DNA of 64,000 nucleotides from Erysipelothrix urinaevulpis (GTDB lineage Bacteria; Bacillota_I; Bacilli_A; Erysipelotrichales; Erysipelotrichaceae), in contig NZ_WTTB01000001.1 in NCBI RefSeq assembly GCF_009828835.1, positions 248,001 through 312,000 of the forward strand, written 5' to 3'. Numbering within the stretch: the first letter of the stretch is position 1; every line of letters begins with the position of its first letter. The notes below the pieces were generated by a model. It was given only the letters and a program-made list of their open reading frames with translations. It did not search any database and had not been told where the DNA came from. Positions 15,999-24,325 of this stretch are shown piece after piece. A program made the translations under genes and the position numbers.

Positions 15999-17723
15999 AT
16001 GTATAGAACAATAATTATGAAAAACAGTTATAAGGATTCAATCGTCCTCATGCTGTTAACAAACGAAATTTCTGCACTAGAGGGTGTTAAAAAGATTTCT
16101 GTAATGATGGCAACGGATGCCAATAAGAGTATTTTTGAAGGAAGCGGTATGCTGACGCCAGAGGTTGAACAGGCCAGTGCCAATGATATCGCAATTGTTG
16201 CGGACGTTGAAAGTGATGAAATTGAAGAACTGATGATGGAAAAAATTGAAGAGTTTTTAAACCAATCTGACAGTTCATCAGATTCTGGAAGTCAAACAAC
16301 CGTTGAAACTTGGAATCAAGCAATGAAAGCCAAGCCTGATGCAAATTTGGCAGTGATTTCAGTTCCGGGAATTTATGCAGCACATGAAGCGCATAAAGCA
16401 TTGGATAATGATTTAAATGTCTTTATGTTCAGTGACAATGTGTCACTTGAAGATGAAGCTATCTTAAAGCACAAAGCATTGAATAAGAATCTTATGGTGA
16501 TGGGTCCAGATAGTGGAACAGGAATTATCAAAGGACTTCCAGTTGCGTTCACAAATAAAGTTGCGAATGGTTCAATTGGACTTGTGGGGGCATCCGGGAC
16601 AGGGATTCAAGAAATTACGACATTGGTTCACAAAATGGGGAAAGGGATTTCCAGTGCATTAGGAACGGGTGGTCGTGATTTACATGATGAAATTGGTGGG
16701 GTGACAATGCTTCAATCCATCAAAGCATTAAAAGATGATGAAAATACAAATGTTATTGTTGTCTTATCAAAACCTAGTTCAAAGAAAGTACAAGATAAAA
16801 TTAATGATTATATCAATACATTAGATAAACCGGTGGTTACGCTATTTTTAGGTGAAAAACCTGTCGAGCATAGTCCAAACATTTATCGTGCTTATACATT
16901 AGCAGAAGCAGCTCGAGCAGCTGTGATGTTTGACAACAACCAAAATCCAATTAAAGATTTAAAACAGGGTGTTGCGAAAGATGTTGATGCAAAACAAACA
17001 AACAAAGTTATCAAAGCTTATTACTCGGGTGGAACGTTAGCGTCTGAGGCGTCGATGTTAATTAGTAAAGCGGTGGGTATTCCTGAAACTGCGAAAGATA
17101 TTGAAGGTGTCAATGGTTTTGATGTAATTGACTTGGGTGATGATCAATATACTCAAGGTAAACCACATCCAATGATTGATCCTGGTATACGAATTGATTA
17201 TCTCAAAAATGCTGCAAAGTCAGAGGACTTGGGTGTTGTTTTATTTGATGTTGTCATTGGTTATGGTTCTCACGATGATATGGCTACAGCCTTAGCGCCA
17301 GCTATTGTTGATGTCATGAATCAAAAGCCTGATGTATCCTTTGTTGCAAGTGTTTGTGGTACGAATTTAGACAAACAAGGCTATGATAATCAGGTTCAAA
17401 TACTTGAAGATTTAGGCGTTATTGTTTGCGAGTCAAATCAAGAAGCAGTCTTAACAGCATTAGAAATTATTGGTAAACCATTAACGTTAGAATCATTACC
17501 ACTGAATGAAAAAGAAACAACCTCATCTTTTGATGATGAAATCTATCAATCAAACATTCTAGATAATGAACCTAAAGTTATTAATGTTGGTTTAGAAGGG
17601 TTTTACCAAAATATTCTTGATGCTCAAGGTGATGCAATACAATATACATGGAAACCAGTTGCTGGTGGAAATTTAGAACTTATCCAAGCATTACAATTCT
17701 TAGATAATGTAAAGGAGATATAA
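15999..17723 (+). CDS. allF: FdrA/AllF-like subunit of an oxamate-type carbamoyltransferase
   Basis: 574 residues, close to E. coli FdrA in length and architecture: a succinyl-CoA-synthetase-like Rossmann fold with MGPDSGTGIIKGLPVAFTN, SIGLVGASGTGIQEITTLVHKMG and GGRDLHDEIGG, and a second ligase-like half with HPMIDPGIR. The E. coli genes fdrA-ylbE-ylbF have been assigned to oxamate carbamoyltransferase and renamed allFGH. The same three-gene order is here, followed by carbamate kinase. The ribosome binding site AAGGAGAT precedes the ATG. The C-terminal 60 or so residues are less typical. Assigning the substrate as oxamate is by homology only. Confidence 0.82.
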   Translation: MYRTIIMKNSYKDSIVLMLLTNEISALEGVKKISVMMATDANKSIFEGSGMLTPEVEQASANDIAIVADVESDEIEELMMEKIEEFLNQSDSSSDSGSQTTVETWNQAMKAKPDANLAVISVPGIYAAHEAHKALDNDLNVFMFSDNVSLEDEAILKHKALNKNLMVMGPDSGTGIIKGLPVAFTNKVANGSIGLVGASGTGIQEITTLVHKMGKGISSALGTGGRDLHDEIGGVTMLQSIKALKDDENTNVIVVLSKPSSKKVQDKINDYINTLDKPVVTLFLGEKPVEHSPNIYRAYTLAEAARAAVMFDNNQNPIKDLKQGVAKDVDAKQTNKVIKAYYSGGTLASEASMLISKAVGIPETAKDIEGVNGFDVIDLGDDQYTQGKPHPMIDPGIRIDYLKNAAKSEDLGVVLFDVVIGYGSHDDMATALAPAIVDVMNQKPDVSFVASVCGTNLDKQGYDNQVQILEDLGVIVCESNQEAVLTALEIIGKPLTLESLPLNEKETTSSFDDEIYQSNILDNEPKVINVGLEGFYQNILDAQGDAIQYTWKPVAGGNLELIQALQFLDNVKEI

Positions 17724-17724
17724 G

Positions 17725-18981
17725 ATGAAATTTGAAACTATAGATTCAGCAAACATTGCTGTTGTTGATCGTATTAAAAAAACAATGCCAATATTGAAAG
17801 ATGTCCGTTACGCAAAAGATTTGATTCCAGAAATGAAAGATCATGTCTTATTGCATGCGGGTCCACCAATTAAATACGAAAATATGAGTGCACCAATGCA
17901 AGGTTCTTGTGTAGGGGCGATCTTATTTGAAGGTTGGGCTGATGATGAAGCGGCCGCATTTAAAATGTTAGAAGACGGAGAAATTACATTTATTCCTTGT
18001 CATGATGTGAATGCTGTAGGACCAATGGGAGGAATTACCTCACCGAATATGCCAATGTTAGTTGTAGAAGAAACAACGTTTGGTACTGTCGCATATTGTC
18101 AAATGAATGAAGGAATTGGTGCGGTGTTACGATTTGGTGCTTATTCGCAAGAAGTTGTTGACCGCTTGACATGGATGTCTGAAAAATTAGGACCAACCTT
18201 GAGTTTGGCTTTACAAGAAATCGAAGGCGGTCTTTCAATTAATCCAATGATGGCTAAATCAATCGCAATGGGTGATGAATTTCATCAACGAAATATTGCG
18301 GCTTCACTTGTATTCTTAAAAGAAGTTGCCCCCATTATCACAAGTCTTGATATTGATGCAAATGATAAAAATGATGTCATGCAATTTTTAGCTGACACGG
18401 ATCAATTTTTCCTAAACATTGCAATGGCGGCGTCAAAAGCTGTCATGGATAGTGCTCGTCAAATTGAATCTGGAACGATTGTTACTGCTATGGCAAGAAA
18501 TGGTGAAAATTTCGGAATAAAAATTGCGGGTATGGGCGATGAATGGTTTACAGCACCTGTTAATACGCCACAAGGTCTATACTTCACAGGTTACTCTGGT
18601 GATGATGCCAACCCAGATATGGGGGATAGTGCGATTACTGAAACCTACGGTGTAGGTGGAATGTCAATGATTGCTGCACCAGCTGTTACACGCTTTGTTG
18701 GGACAGGCGGCTTTGATGATGCCCTAAGAATTTCCAACACAATGCAAGAAATATGTATCGATAATAATCCTAATTTCATAATACCGACATGGGATTTTAA
18801 AGGTACACCGCTTGGGATTGATGCAAGACGTGTTGTAGAGACAGGAATTGTACCAATTATAAATACAGGGATTGCTCACAAAATTGCTGGAATGGGACAA
18901 ATTGGAGCCGGAACAGTTGAAGCACCCTTAGCGTGCTTTGAAAAAGCAATTCTTGCATACGCAAAAAAATTAGGTCATTAA
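17725..18981 (+). CDS. allG: DUF1116 protein, AllG/YlbE-like carbamoyltransferase subunit
   Basis: 418 residues, full length for DUF1116. Recognisable segments include HAGPPIKYENMSAPMQGSC, NAVGPMGGITSPNMP, MARNGENFGIK and the C-terminal GIAHKIAGMGQIGAGTV. In E. coli the homologue YlbE/AllG is one of three subunits of oxamate carbamoyltransferase. It starts one base after the FdrA-like stop with AAGGAGAT in the preceding gene end, so both are in one transcript. No membrane segment is seen. Catalytic residues are not established. Confidence 0.85.
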   Translation: MKFETIDSANIAVVDRIKKTMPILKDVRYAKDLIPEMKDHVLLHAGPPIKYENMSAPMQGSCVGAILFEGWADDEAAAFKMLEDGEITFIPCHDVNAVGPMGGITSPNMPMLVVEETTFGTVAYCQMNEGIGAVLRFGAYSQEVVDRLTWMSEKLGPTLSLALQEIEGGLSINPMMAKSIAMGDEFHQRNIAASLVFLKEVAPIITSLDIDANDKNDVMQFLADTDQFFLNIAMAASKAVMDSARQIESGTIVTAMARNGENFGIKIAGMGDEWFTAPVNTPQGLYFTGYSGDDANPDMGDSAITETYGVGGMSMIAAPAVTRFVGTGGFDDALRISNTMQEICIDNNPNFIIPTWDFKGTPLGIDARRVVETGIVPIINTGIAHKIAGMGQIGAGTVEAPLACFEKAILAYAKKLGH

Positions 18982-18984
18982 GTT

Positions 18985-19776
18985 ATGTTAGTAAGGGTCG
19001 ATATTATTCCAAAAAATATTATCCCTTATCTTTCCGGTGATGTCCCCATTAAATTTCATAGTGAATTCAAACATGGGTTTAATTTAAAAGTCGAAGACCA
19101 AATTATATATATCGGTGGAAGGCGGGGATCAACATCAATTTATGTCGATCCTCATCTTCTAAAACGAGTTATATTAAAAAACACAATCCCTAATGTAATC
19201 ATTGCAGATAAAGTTATTCATCTTAAAGAATGGGGTCTGATGATTGATTTTAAGCATGCTCAAATTGAGGACTATCAGGTCAAGCCATTGGGTCTAAGCT
19301 CTCAAAAACAAACCGTGATTAAAGATATCATCGTTGAAAAAAATTATCCAACAGGATTTGATGTGTCAACCAATGTTTTAGTGGAACAACTCAGTCAACA
19401 CTATTCAACATCTTCTGATCATTTTCTTAACTTTGTGATTGGAAGAGGCAAAGGTTTAACACCTTCAGGTGATGATGTCATCATAGGAATGCTATTTTTG
19501 CATGCAATGACCCCTTACTTGGATATAGAATTCTTCAAGGTTCTCAATGAATTGTTAGCGCAAAATAAAACAAACGAAATTAGTCAGTCGTTTATTAGAG
19601 AAGCGATTGAAGGAAGATTTTACCAAGTCCTTCTTGATATTTATAAAGCCAATGATGATCGAGAAATAATCGAAAAAAGAATTACGAAAATGTTAGCGTT
19701 TGGATCCTCGTCTGGTAAAGATACCTTAGCAGGAATTTTATTAGGATTGATGATTTTAGAGAAGGAGAATGTATGA
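18985..19776 (+). CDS. allH: DUF2877 protein, AllH/YlbF-like carbamoyltransferase subunit
   Basis: 263 residues, matching DUF2877. The family hallmark GRGKGLTPSGDDVIIGML is present, and SSSGKDTLAGILLGL near the C-terminus. It is the third gene of the conserved allFGH-type trio, starts four bases after the DUF1116 gene with only a weak ribosome binding site (AGGT), and overlaps carbamate kinase by four bases (ATGA). Together with the other two it should form the carbamoyltransferase. Confidence 0.84.
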   Translation: MLVRVDIIPKNIIPYLSGDVPIKFHSEFKHGFNLKVEDQIIYIGGRRGSTSIYVDPHLLKRVILKNTIPNVIIADKVIHLKEWGLMIDFKHAQIEDYQVKPLGLSSQKQTVIKDIIVEKNYPTGFDVSTNVLVEQLSQHYSTSSDHFLNFVIGRGKGLTPSGDDVIIGMLFLHAMTPYLDIEFFKVLNELLAQNKTNEISQSFIREAIEGRFYQVLLDIYKANDDREIIEKRITKMLAFGSSSGKDTLAGILLGLMILEKENV

Positions 19777-20699
19777 AAAAAAGAATTGTAATCGCACTTG
19801 GTGGAAACGCCTTAGGTGAAACGAATACAGAACAAATAGAAGCGATTAACCATGCTTCACAACACATAATGAATCTTGTGAAATTAGGCAATGAGGTCAT
19901 TGTTGTGCATGGAAATGGTCCACAAGTTGGAAAAATTCAACTTGCATTTGAACAAGGACAAACAATTGATGATCATTTAGAAGTTATGCCTTTACCTGAA
20001 AGTATCGCGATGTCACAAGGGTATATTGGTTACCACTTGCAAAATAGTTTGAATCGATTAGCACGTCACGAAGGACTTGACAAAGATGTTATCACAGTCT
20101 TGACCCAAGTTGAAGTGGATGAACATGATCCAAGTTTCGCTAACCCAAGCAAACCAATTGGTGCTTTCTATACAGAAAATGATATCAAAGCAAAAGGATA
20201 CCAACATTATGTTGAAGATTCAGGTCGTGGCTTTCGTCAAGTTGTTGCTTCGCCATTACCAAAGAAAATCGTTGAAGTGAATGCAATTAAACAAAATGTT
20301 GAGTACGGAAATATTGTTATATGTGCAGGTGGTGGTGGAATTCCTGTTGTCGATAAAGATAACATGTATATCGCAATGGATGCGGTCATTGATAAAGATG
20401 CCGCGGCATCCTTACTTGCACTTCAAACAGATGCTGACATGTTGATTATTCTTACTGCAGTGGATAAGGTGGCATTAAATTATAATACACCAGATGAACT
20501 GTGGTTAAGTGAAATAAATTTAAATGACGTTAACCAGTATGTGAAAGAAGGTCATTTTGCACCTGGCTCAATGCTTCCAAAAGTTGAAGCAGCACAGCGC
20601 TTTGTAAAACTGTCAAATAACGGTGAAGCCATTATCACCTCCTTAGATAAAGCCGCTGAAGCGATTGAAGGAAAAACAGGAACCAGAATTGTGAAATAG
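19773..20699 (+). CDS. arcC: carbamate kinase
   Basis: 308 residues, normal length. Motifs: IALGGNALG at the N-terminus, VVHGNGPQVG, GQTIDDHLEVMPLPESIAMSQGYIGY, and AGGGGIPVV with VIDKDAAASLLA. It converts carbamoyl phosphate and ADP to ATP and carbamate (CO2 plus ammonia), the energy-yielding last step after the carbamoyltransferase encoded just upstream (four-base overlap, ribosome binding site AAGGAGAA). The absence of arginine deiminase or ornithine carbamoyltransferase genes nearby argues for a ureide-type rather than ADI pathway role. The symbol arcC is the generic one. Confidence 0.95.
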   Translation: MKKRIVIALGGNALGETNTEQIEAINHASQHIMNLVKLGNEVIVVHGNGPQVGKIQLAFEQGQTIDDHLEVMPLPESIAMSQGYIGYHLQNSLNRLARHEGLDKDVITVLTQVEVDEHDPSFANPSKPIGAFYTENDIKAKGYQHYVEDSGRGFRQVVASPLPKKIVEVNAIKQNVEYGNIVICAGGGGIPVVDKDNMYIAMDAVIDKDAAASLLALQTDADMLIILTAVDKVALNYNTPDELWLSEINLNDVNQYVKEGHFAPGSMLPKVEAAQRFVKLSNNGEAIITSLDKAAEAIEGKTGTRIVK

Positions 20700-20705
20700 A
20701 TCTTA

Positions 20706-20737
20706 AAAAAACTGAACAAATTGTTCAGTTTTTTTAA
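20706..20737. terminator. bidirectional terminator
   Basis: AACTGAACAA and TTGTTCAGTT form a 10-bp stem with flanking A and T runs, between the convergent carbamate kinase and second PucR genes. Confidence 0.92.
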
Positions 20738-20740
20738 TTG

Positions 20741-22321
20741 TTATAGAATGATATTGCTTTTCTCTAAGTCATACGCTCTAAATCCCATCTGTAAATTCAT
20801 CACAACCTCGGGTAACTCTAAATTAAGATTAAAGTCTTCAACAAGCTTTTTTATGCGATATCTAACTGTTTTAGGATGAATGTAAAGGGTTCGAGCTGTC
20901 AGGCTATAATTCTGATTTTGTTCCAAAAAGACAATTAAAGTCTCCAAGTATTCTTTGTTAAAGGCTTCAATATCAAAGATTACCTGAGGAATAATTTCCA
21001 GTAAATTATAATTTCCTTGCAATTTTATAAAAAGTTTGTAGATACCTAGATTATCAAAAAATATAATGGATTCATTTGATTTTAAGAGTTGTGAAATTTT
21101 GATAACTTGTAAGGATTGGATTGATTTGAGGTGTATATTACGAATATCGGCTTTGTCACTCACCCCAACCTTCAATAAAATAGATTGTTGATCAAGTATT
21201 TTAATGACATCTTCAATCTGAGGTTTTAGAAGTTCTTTGAATTGTCGATCAGAGTCAGAAGCGTCATCAACCAGCAGTGTAATTCGATTAGAATATTGTC
21301 GAAAGAAAAACTGTGGCCAAATGGACTCGAGTTTTTGTATGGTTAAGTCTAAAGCTGACTTGAAACGAACTGGATCAGAAATCAACCAAGAATTTTGTGC
21401 ATCTAAAAAACCAATGGTAATGATTCGATATCGAAGTGTTTCCTTTAGGCCTAAGAGATGGGCGTTGTTGACTAAATCTTCATAGCTAGAATGCTTTCCG
21501 TTCAAGAGGTTATCAAAGACTTCATTCATCCGTTTGACTGCAGAACTTTCTAAGGCGATACGTTTCAATGCCTCAAAACGGATAGCATTAGCAATCTTTT
21601 CTAAGATTAAAGTGTCAGCGTATCGGAGTATTTTATTGTCGAGGACAATTAATTGATAATAATCTTGTTCAACAACTGGTATTCGCATCCAGATGCCATC
21701 GATTGCCGTTAAGTCGTCAAATTTCAAGGACGCATTAAACAATGTAATCGTATTTTTAACACTAATTAACTGTTGTTTCAGCGTTAGCTCGCTGACGTTG
21801 TGATAGGGAGAAGTCGTAGCTAGAACTTCATTGTTACCGCTAAGAAGTACGCTATCGAATCCGCAATCATTTTTTAATAATGTCAATATTTCTAAAAAGT
21901 CTAAGTGTGTCCGACTGTAATTTTGTAAAAAAGATTCGGCTTTAGAAACACGAGTGTAAACAGCTTGTTTATATTCATTCAGTTCATTTAAAATATCTGA
22001 AAAAATATCTTTTTTTGTTGATTCAACAACGATGAGTGAAATGCCATCATCATAAAAATCGCTAATCCACTCATGTTCAACGGAATCCACAATCAAAACC
22101 AAAGCTGTAATTCCTCTATTTTTTATGTTCAAGCGGACATGATTGATACGCGAACTCATAGCGGAAGCCATTAAAACAGGAAGTTGTTTCTCGTGAATAG
22201 TATCGTATTTTAATGAAAAAGGAACCAACTCATTGTACACTTTATGATGAATTGATTCATGCAAAAAGAACTGCGCATTCTTGAATGAATTAAACAACGA
22301 TATATCGGTTATTATGAACAT
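20741..22321 (-). CDS. PucR-family transcriptional regulator (second)
   Basis: 526 residues with a PucR-like N-terminal sensor region (about 1-125), a long middle region, and the C-terminal PucR HTH (NYSLTARTLYIHPKTVRYRIKKLVEDF). It is clearly a different protein from the PucR at 13445 though of the same layout. The ATG at 22321 has AGAAGTGG upstream. It is divergent from the acetamidase/formamidase-like gene and convergent with carbamate kinase, so it may control either side of the cluster. Confidence 0.86.
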   Translation of the reverse strand: MFIITDISLFNSFKNAQFFLHESIHHKVYNELVPFSLKYDTIHEKQLPVLMASAMSSRINHVRLNIKNRGITALVLIVDSVEHEWISDFYDDGISLIVVESTKKDIFSDILNELNEYKQAVYTRVSKAESFLQNYSRTHLDFLEILTLLKNDCGFDSVLLSGNNEVLATTSPYHNVSELTLKQQLISVKNTITLFNASLKFDDLTAIDGIWMRIPVVEQDYYQLIVLDNKILRYADTLILEKIANAIRFEALKRIALESSAVKRMNEVFDNLLNGKHSSYEDLVNNAHLLGLKETLRYRIITIGFLDAQNSWLISDPVRFKSALDLTIQKLESIWPQFFFRQYSNRITLLVDDASDSDRQFKELLKPQIEDVIKILDQQSILLKVGVSDKADIRNIHLKSIQSLQVIKISQLLKSNESIIFFDNLGIYKLFIKLQGNYNLLEIIPQVIFDIEAFNKEYLETLIVFLEQNQNYSLTARTLYIHPKTVRYRIKKLVEDFNLNLELPEVVMNLQMGFRAYDLEKSNIIL

Positions 22322-22468
22322 TGCACTACCACTTCTTTCTTATACCTAAATTATACCAATTATTGCCGTTTTCAGCAATATTAATCAACATGTTTATCCG
22401 AAGTGGATAATGTTAGTCGCTTAATGCTAGGTTATAATAGAATTAGATAGCGATAGTGGGAGGTTATT
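22322..22468. promoter_or_regulatory. divergent promoter region with TTATCC inverted repeat
   Basis: TTATCC-GAAGT-GGATAA (22394-22410) is a perfect 6-bp inverted repeat upstream of a TATAAT box (22433-22438) for the plus-strand gene. It is a candidate operator for the neighbouring PucR protein. Confidence 0.5.
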
Positions 22469-23512
22469 ATGGAAAAAGTACATACACTAAAAGCAGCAAT
22501 TGATACTGTTAAGTGGGGCTTCTATGATAACTCATGGGATCCTGTATTACATATTAATTCAGGCGATTATGTTGACATAGAAGCGCTTAATCACCAATCG
22601 GGGGATGCAACCGATTATCTTTTCGATGATGTGATTAAAGAAATTTACGATTATAACGAAGGTAGAAATATGGGTGATCATTTAGTCACAGGCCCGATTT
22701 ATGTTGAAAATGCAGAGCCAGGCGATGTGATTGAAATGAAAGTTATTGATATGCAACCACGGATGAATTATGGATCCAATGTTTTAGCGAACTGGGGTAA
22801 TTTATCAAATTACTTTGGTCATAAAGAAACTGTCTTCATTTATGAAGTCGATCCAGAAACACAAACAACGTATCCGATTTTTAAATATTTATATCCAAGA
22901 CCCATTAATGCACCTGGACTTATTGTTGATGAAAATGAAATAACAAGAATTCCAATCAAGGAAAAACTAGCAATTCCATTAAATCTGCATTTTGGTGTAG
23001 CTGGAGTTCTATCAAAAGATTCTGGAAAAATTCATTCATTACACCCCAAAAACTTTGGTGGGAATGTTGATAATAAGAATTTTGTGAAAGGAACATCCAT
23101 GTTTTTTAAAGTGCAGGTTCCAGGAGCTGGTGTTTATGTTGGAGATTCACACTTTGCTCAAGGAGATGGTGAATTAAGTGGAACAGCCATTGAGGGCAGT
23201 ATTAATGGACGAATTCAACTTATTTTGCATAAAGATAAAAAGATATTTAAGAACCAAATCTTAGATTCAGGTACTCATTGGGAAACTCATGGATATGGCT
23301 ACCGACTTGATGGAGCAATCCAAGAAGCAGCCATCGAAGCGGTTAATTTTTTAGCACATCGTTATAATATTTCAAAAGAGTTAGCCTATTCAACGTTGAG
23401 TGTTAAAGGAGATTTTCATGTAACACAAGTAGCAAATGGAGTAAATGGTGTTCATTGTCGAATCTTGAAAGAGTCATTTAAACATTTAGAAGCATCAAGC
23501 GAATCAATTTAA
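22469..23512 (+). CDS. acetamidase/formamidase-family protein
   Basis: 347 residues of the FmdA/AmdA fold. Diagnostic segments are GPIYVENAEPGDVIEMKV, HPKNFGGNVDNK, PGAGVYVGDSHFAQGDGELSGTAIEG and the final region ending in HCRILK. These enzymes release ammonia from short amides. Ribosome binding site GGGAGG is seven bases upstream of the ATG. It is transcribed alone, ends at a terminator, and is divergent from the second PucR regulator, so it probably belongs to the same nitrogen pathway. The amide it cleaves is not identifiable. Confidence 0.88.
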   Translation: MEKVHTLKAAIDTVKWGFYDNSWDPVLHINSGDYVDIEALNHQSGDATDYLFDDVIKEIYDYNEGRNMGDHLVTGPIYVENAEPGDVIEMKVIDMQPRMNYGSNVLANWGNLSNYFGHKETVFIYEVDPETQTTYPIFKYLYPRPINAPGLIVDENEITRIPIKEKLAIPLNLHFGVAGVLSKDSGKIHSLHPKNFGGNVDNKNFVKGTSMFFKVQVPGAGVYVGDSHFAQGDGELSGTAIEGSINGRIQLILHKDKKIFKNQILDSGTHWETHGYGYRLDGAIQEAAIEAVNFLAHRYNISKELAYSTLSVKGDFHVTQVANGVNGVHCRILKESFKHLEASSESI

Positions 23513-23529
23513 TTATTAAAGACGGTATT

Positions 23530-23562
23530 TAAAGTGAACTTCAAAAGGTTCACTTTTTTAAA
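23530..23562 (+). terminator. intrinsic terminator
   Basis: AAAGTGAAC and GTTCACTTT pair around an 8-base loop and are followed by a T run, directly after the acetamidase-like gene. Confidence 0.88.
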
Positions 23563-23763
23563 GTGTACATTAACAAGAAATCGTAAGATACTGATGTACA
23601 AAAAAAGAAGTCAAAGACACTCTTTTAAAGGAGTGACGTGTTGAGAGACTTGAATATGGATCGTCAGACAACTCAAAATCAAACAAAAAGGATTAACTTT
23701 TGTGCAATACAGAAATCAATCCTTACTAAATACATCTTAAATAAACTCTTCAACTATATGGAA
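23563..23763. other. intergenic stretch with a doubtful 45-codon plus-strand frame
   Basis: A plus-strand frame 23638-23775 starts at GTG five bases after AAAGGAG, but its product resembles nothing known and its end overlaps the minus-strand membrane ORF. An AAGGATT/AATCCTT inverted repeat (about 23689-23724) lies inside it. I do not call a gene. Confidence 0.3.
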
Positions 23764-23967
23764 TCACTTCTTTAATCCTTTTTTAATATATCTGATTATG
23801 ACAGTTGTCATGAAAAGGATAAAGGAATAAACAATTGCTATTAAAATTTCATCATATTTTTTAGATTCAAGCCACCTAATTATTTCATTCATAGAGAGGG
23901 TGCTAACTAAAACAACATATGCCCCAAGCAACCAAAGTTTTATTGTACTCCTATGCTTACTCTGCAT
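23764..23967 (-). CDS. small two-helix membrane protein, unknown function
   Basis: 67 residues with two hydrophobic segments (LWLLGAYVVLVSTL and ILIAIVYSFILFMTTVIIRYI) and a lysine-rich end. The ATG follows AGGAGAGG at good spacing, and that site lies within the end of the even smaller upstream ORF (23957-24040), so the two look translationally coupled. It is not recognisable. Small two-helix proteins of this sort can be toxins, immunity proteins or signalling-peptide partners; nothing here decides. Confidence 0.6.
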   Translation of the reverse strand: MQSKHRSTIKLWLLGAYVVLVSTLSMNEIIRWLESKKYDEILIAIVYSFILFMTTVIIRYIKKGLKK

Positions 23968-24040
23968 ACTTTTCGACCTCTCCTAGTGCTAACAAAATCG
24001 TTAAACAAAATGCACTAATGACTTTAATTTTTTTTCTCAT
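23957..24040 (-). CDS. 27-residue hydrophobic peptide ORF
   Basis: Reads MRKKIKVISAFCLTILLALG then EVEKYAE: a basic start, one hydrophobic stretch and a short charged tail. It has a strong GAGGGGGG-type ribosome binding site seven bases before the ATG at 24040, better than that of many real genes here. The stop overlaps the start of the following 67-residue membrane ORF by 11 bases. It could be a pre-signalling peptide, a leader peptide for coupled translation, or a small membrane protein. Not recognised. Confidence 0.5.
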   Translation of the reverse strand: MRKKIKVISAFCLTILLALGEVEKYAE

Positions 24041-24325
24041 TTTTATTCCCCCCTCGGCTTTAGAAGCATAGTCTACGTAACATACAACAAAAAACAAGTC
24101 AAAGATTGTTCGATGAGCTTTCATTATCTGTTGCTAAGGATTAAATTCAAAAGCAAGTGTAGGACCGAGAATGATCGTTACTTTAAGACAAAAGTTAGTG
24201 CAAAGATAAAATCATTTTTCTTTTATCTTAACTACTTTGCATTCTAAAATCCTAATCATTTGCTCTGACACATTAAGATCTTCTTTTTTCTATGAATAAT
24301 GTATAATAAGTAAAAGGAGACTACT
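24041..24325. other. intergenic region with an unexplained inverted repeat and the pepF promoter
   Basis: AAGATAAAA and TTTTATCTT pair around a T-rich loop, with outer GCAAAG and CTTTGC (about 24199-24240); no T run follows, so it is not a standard terminator. TATAAT at 24302-24307 is a likely -10 box for the downstream peptidase gene. Confidence 0.45.
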
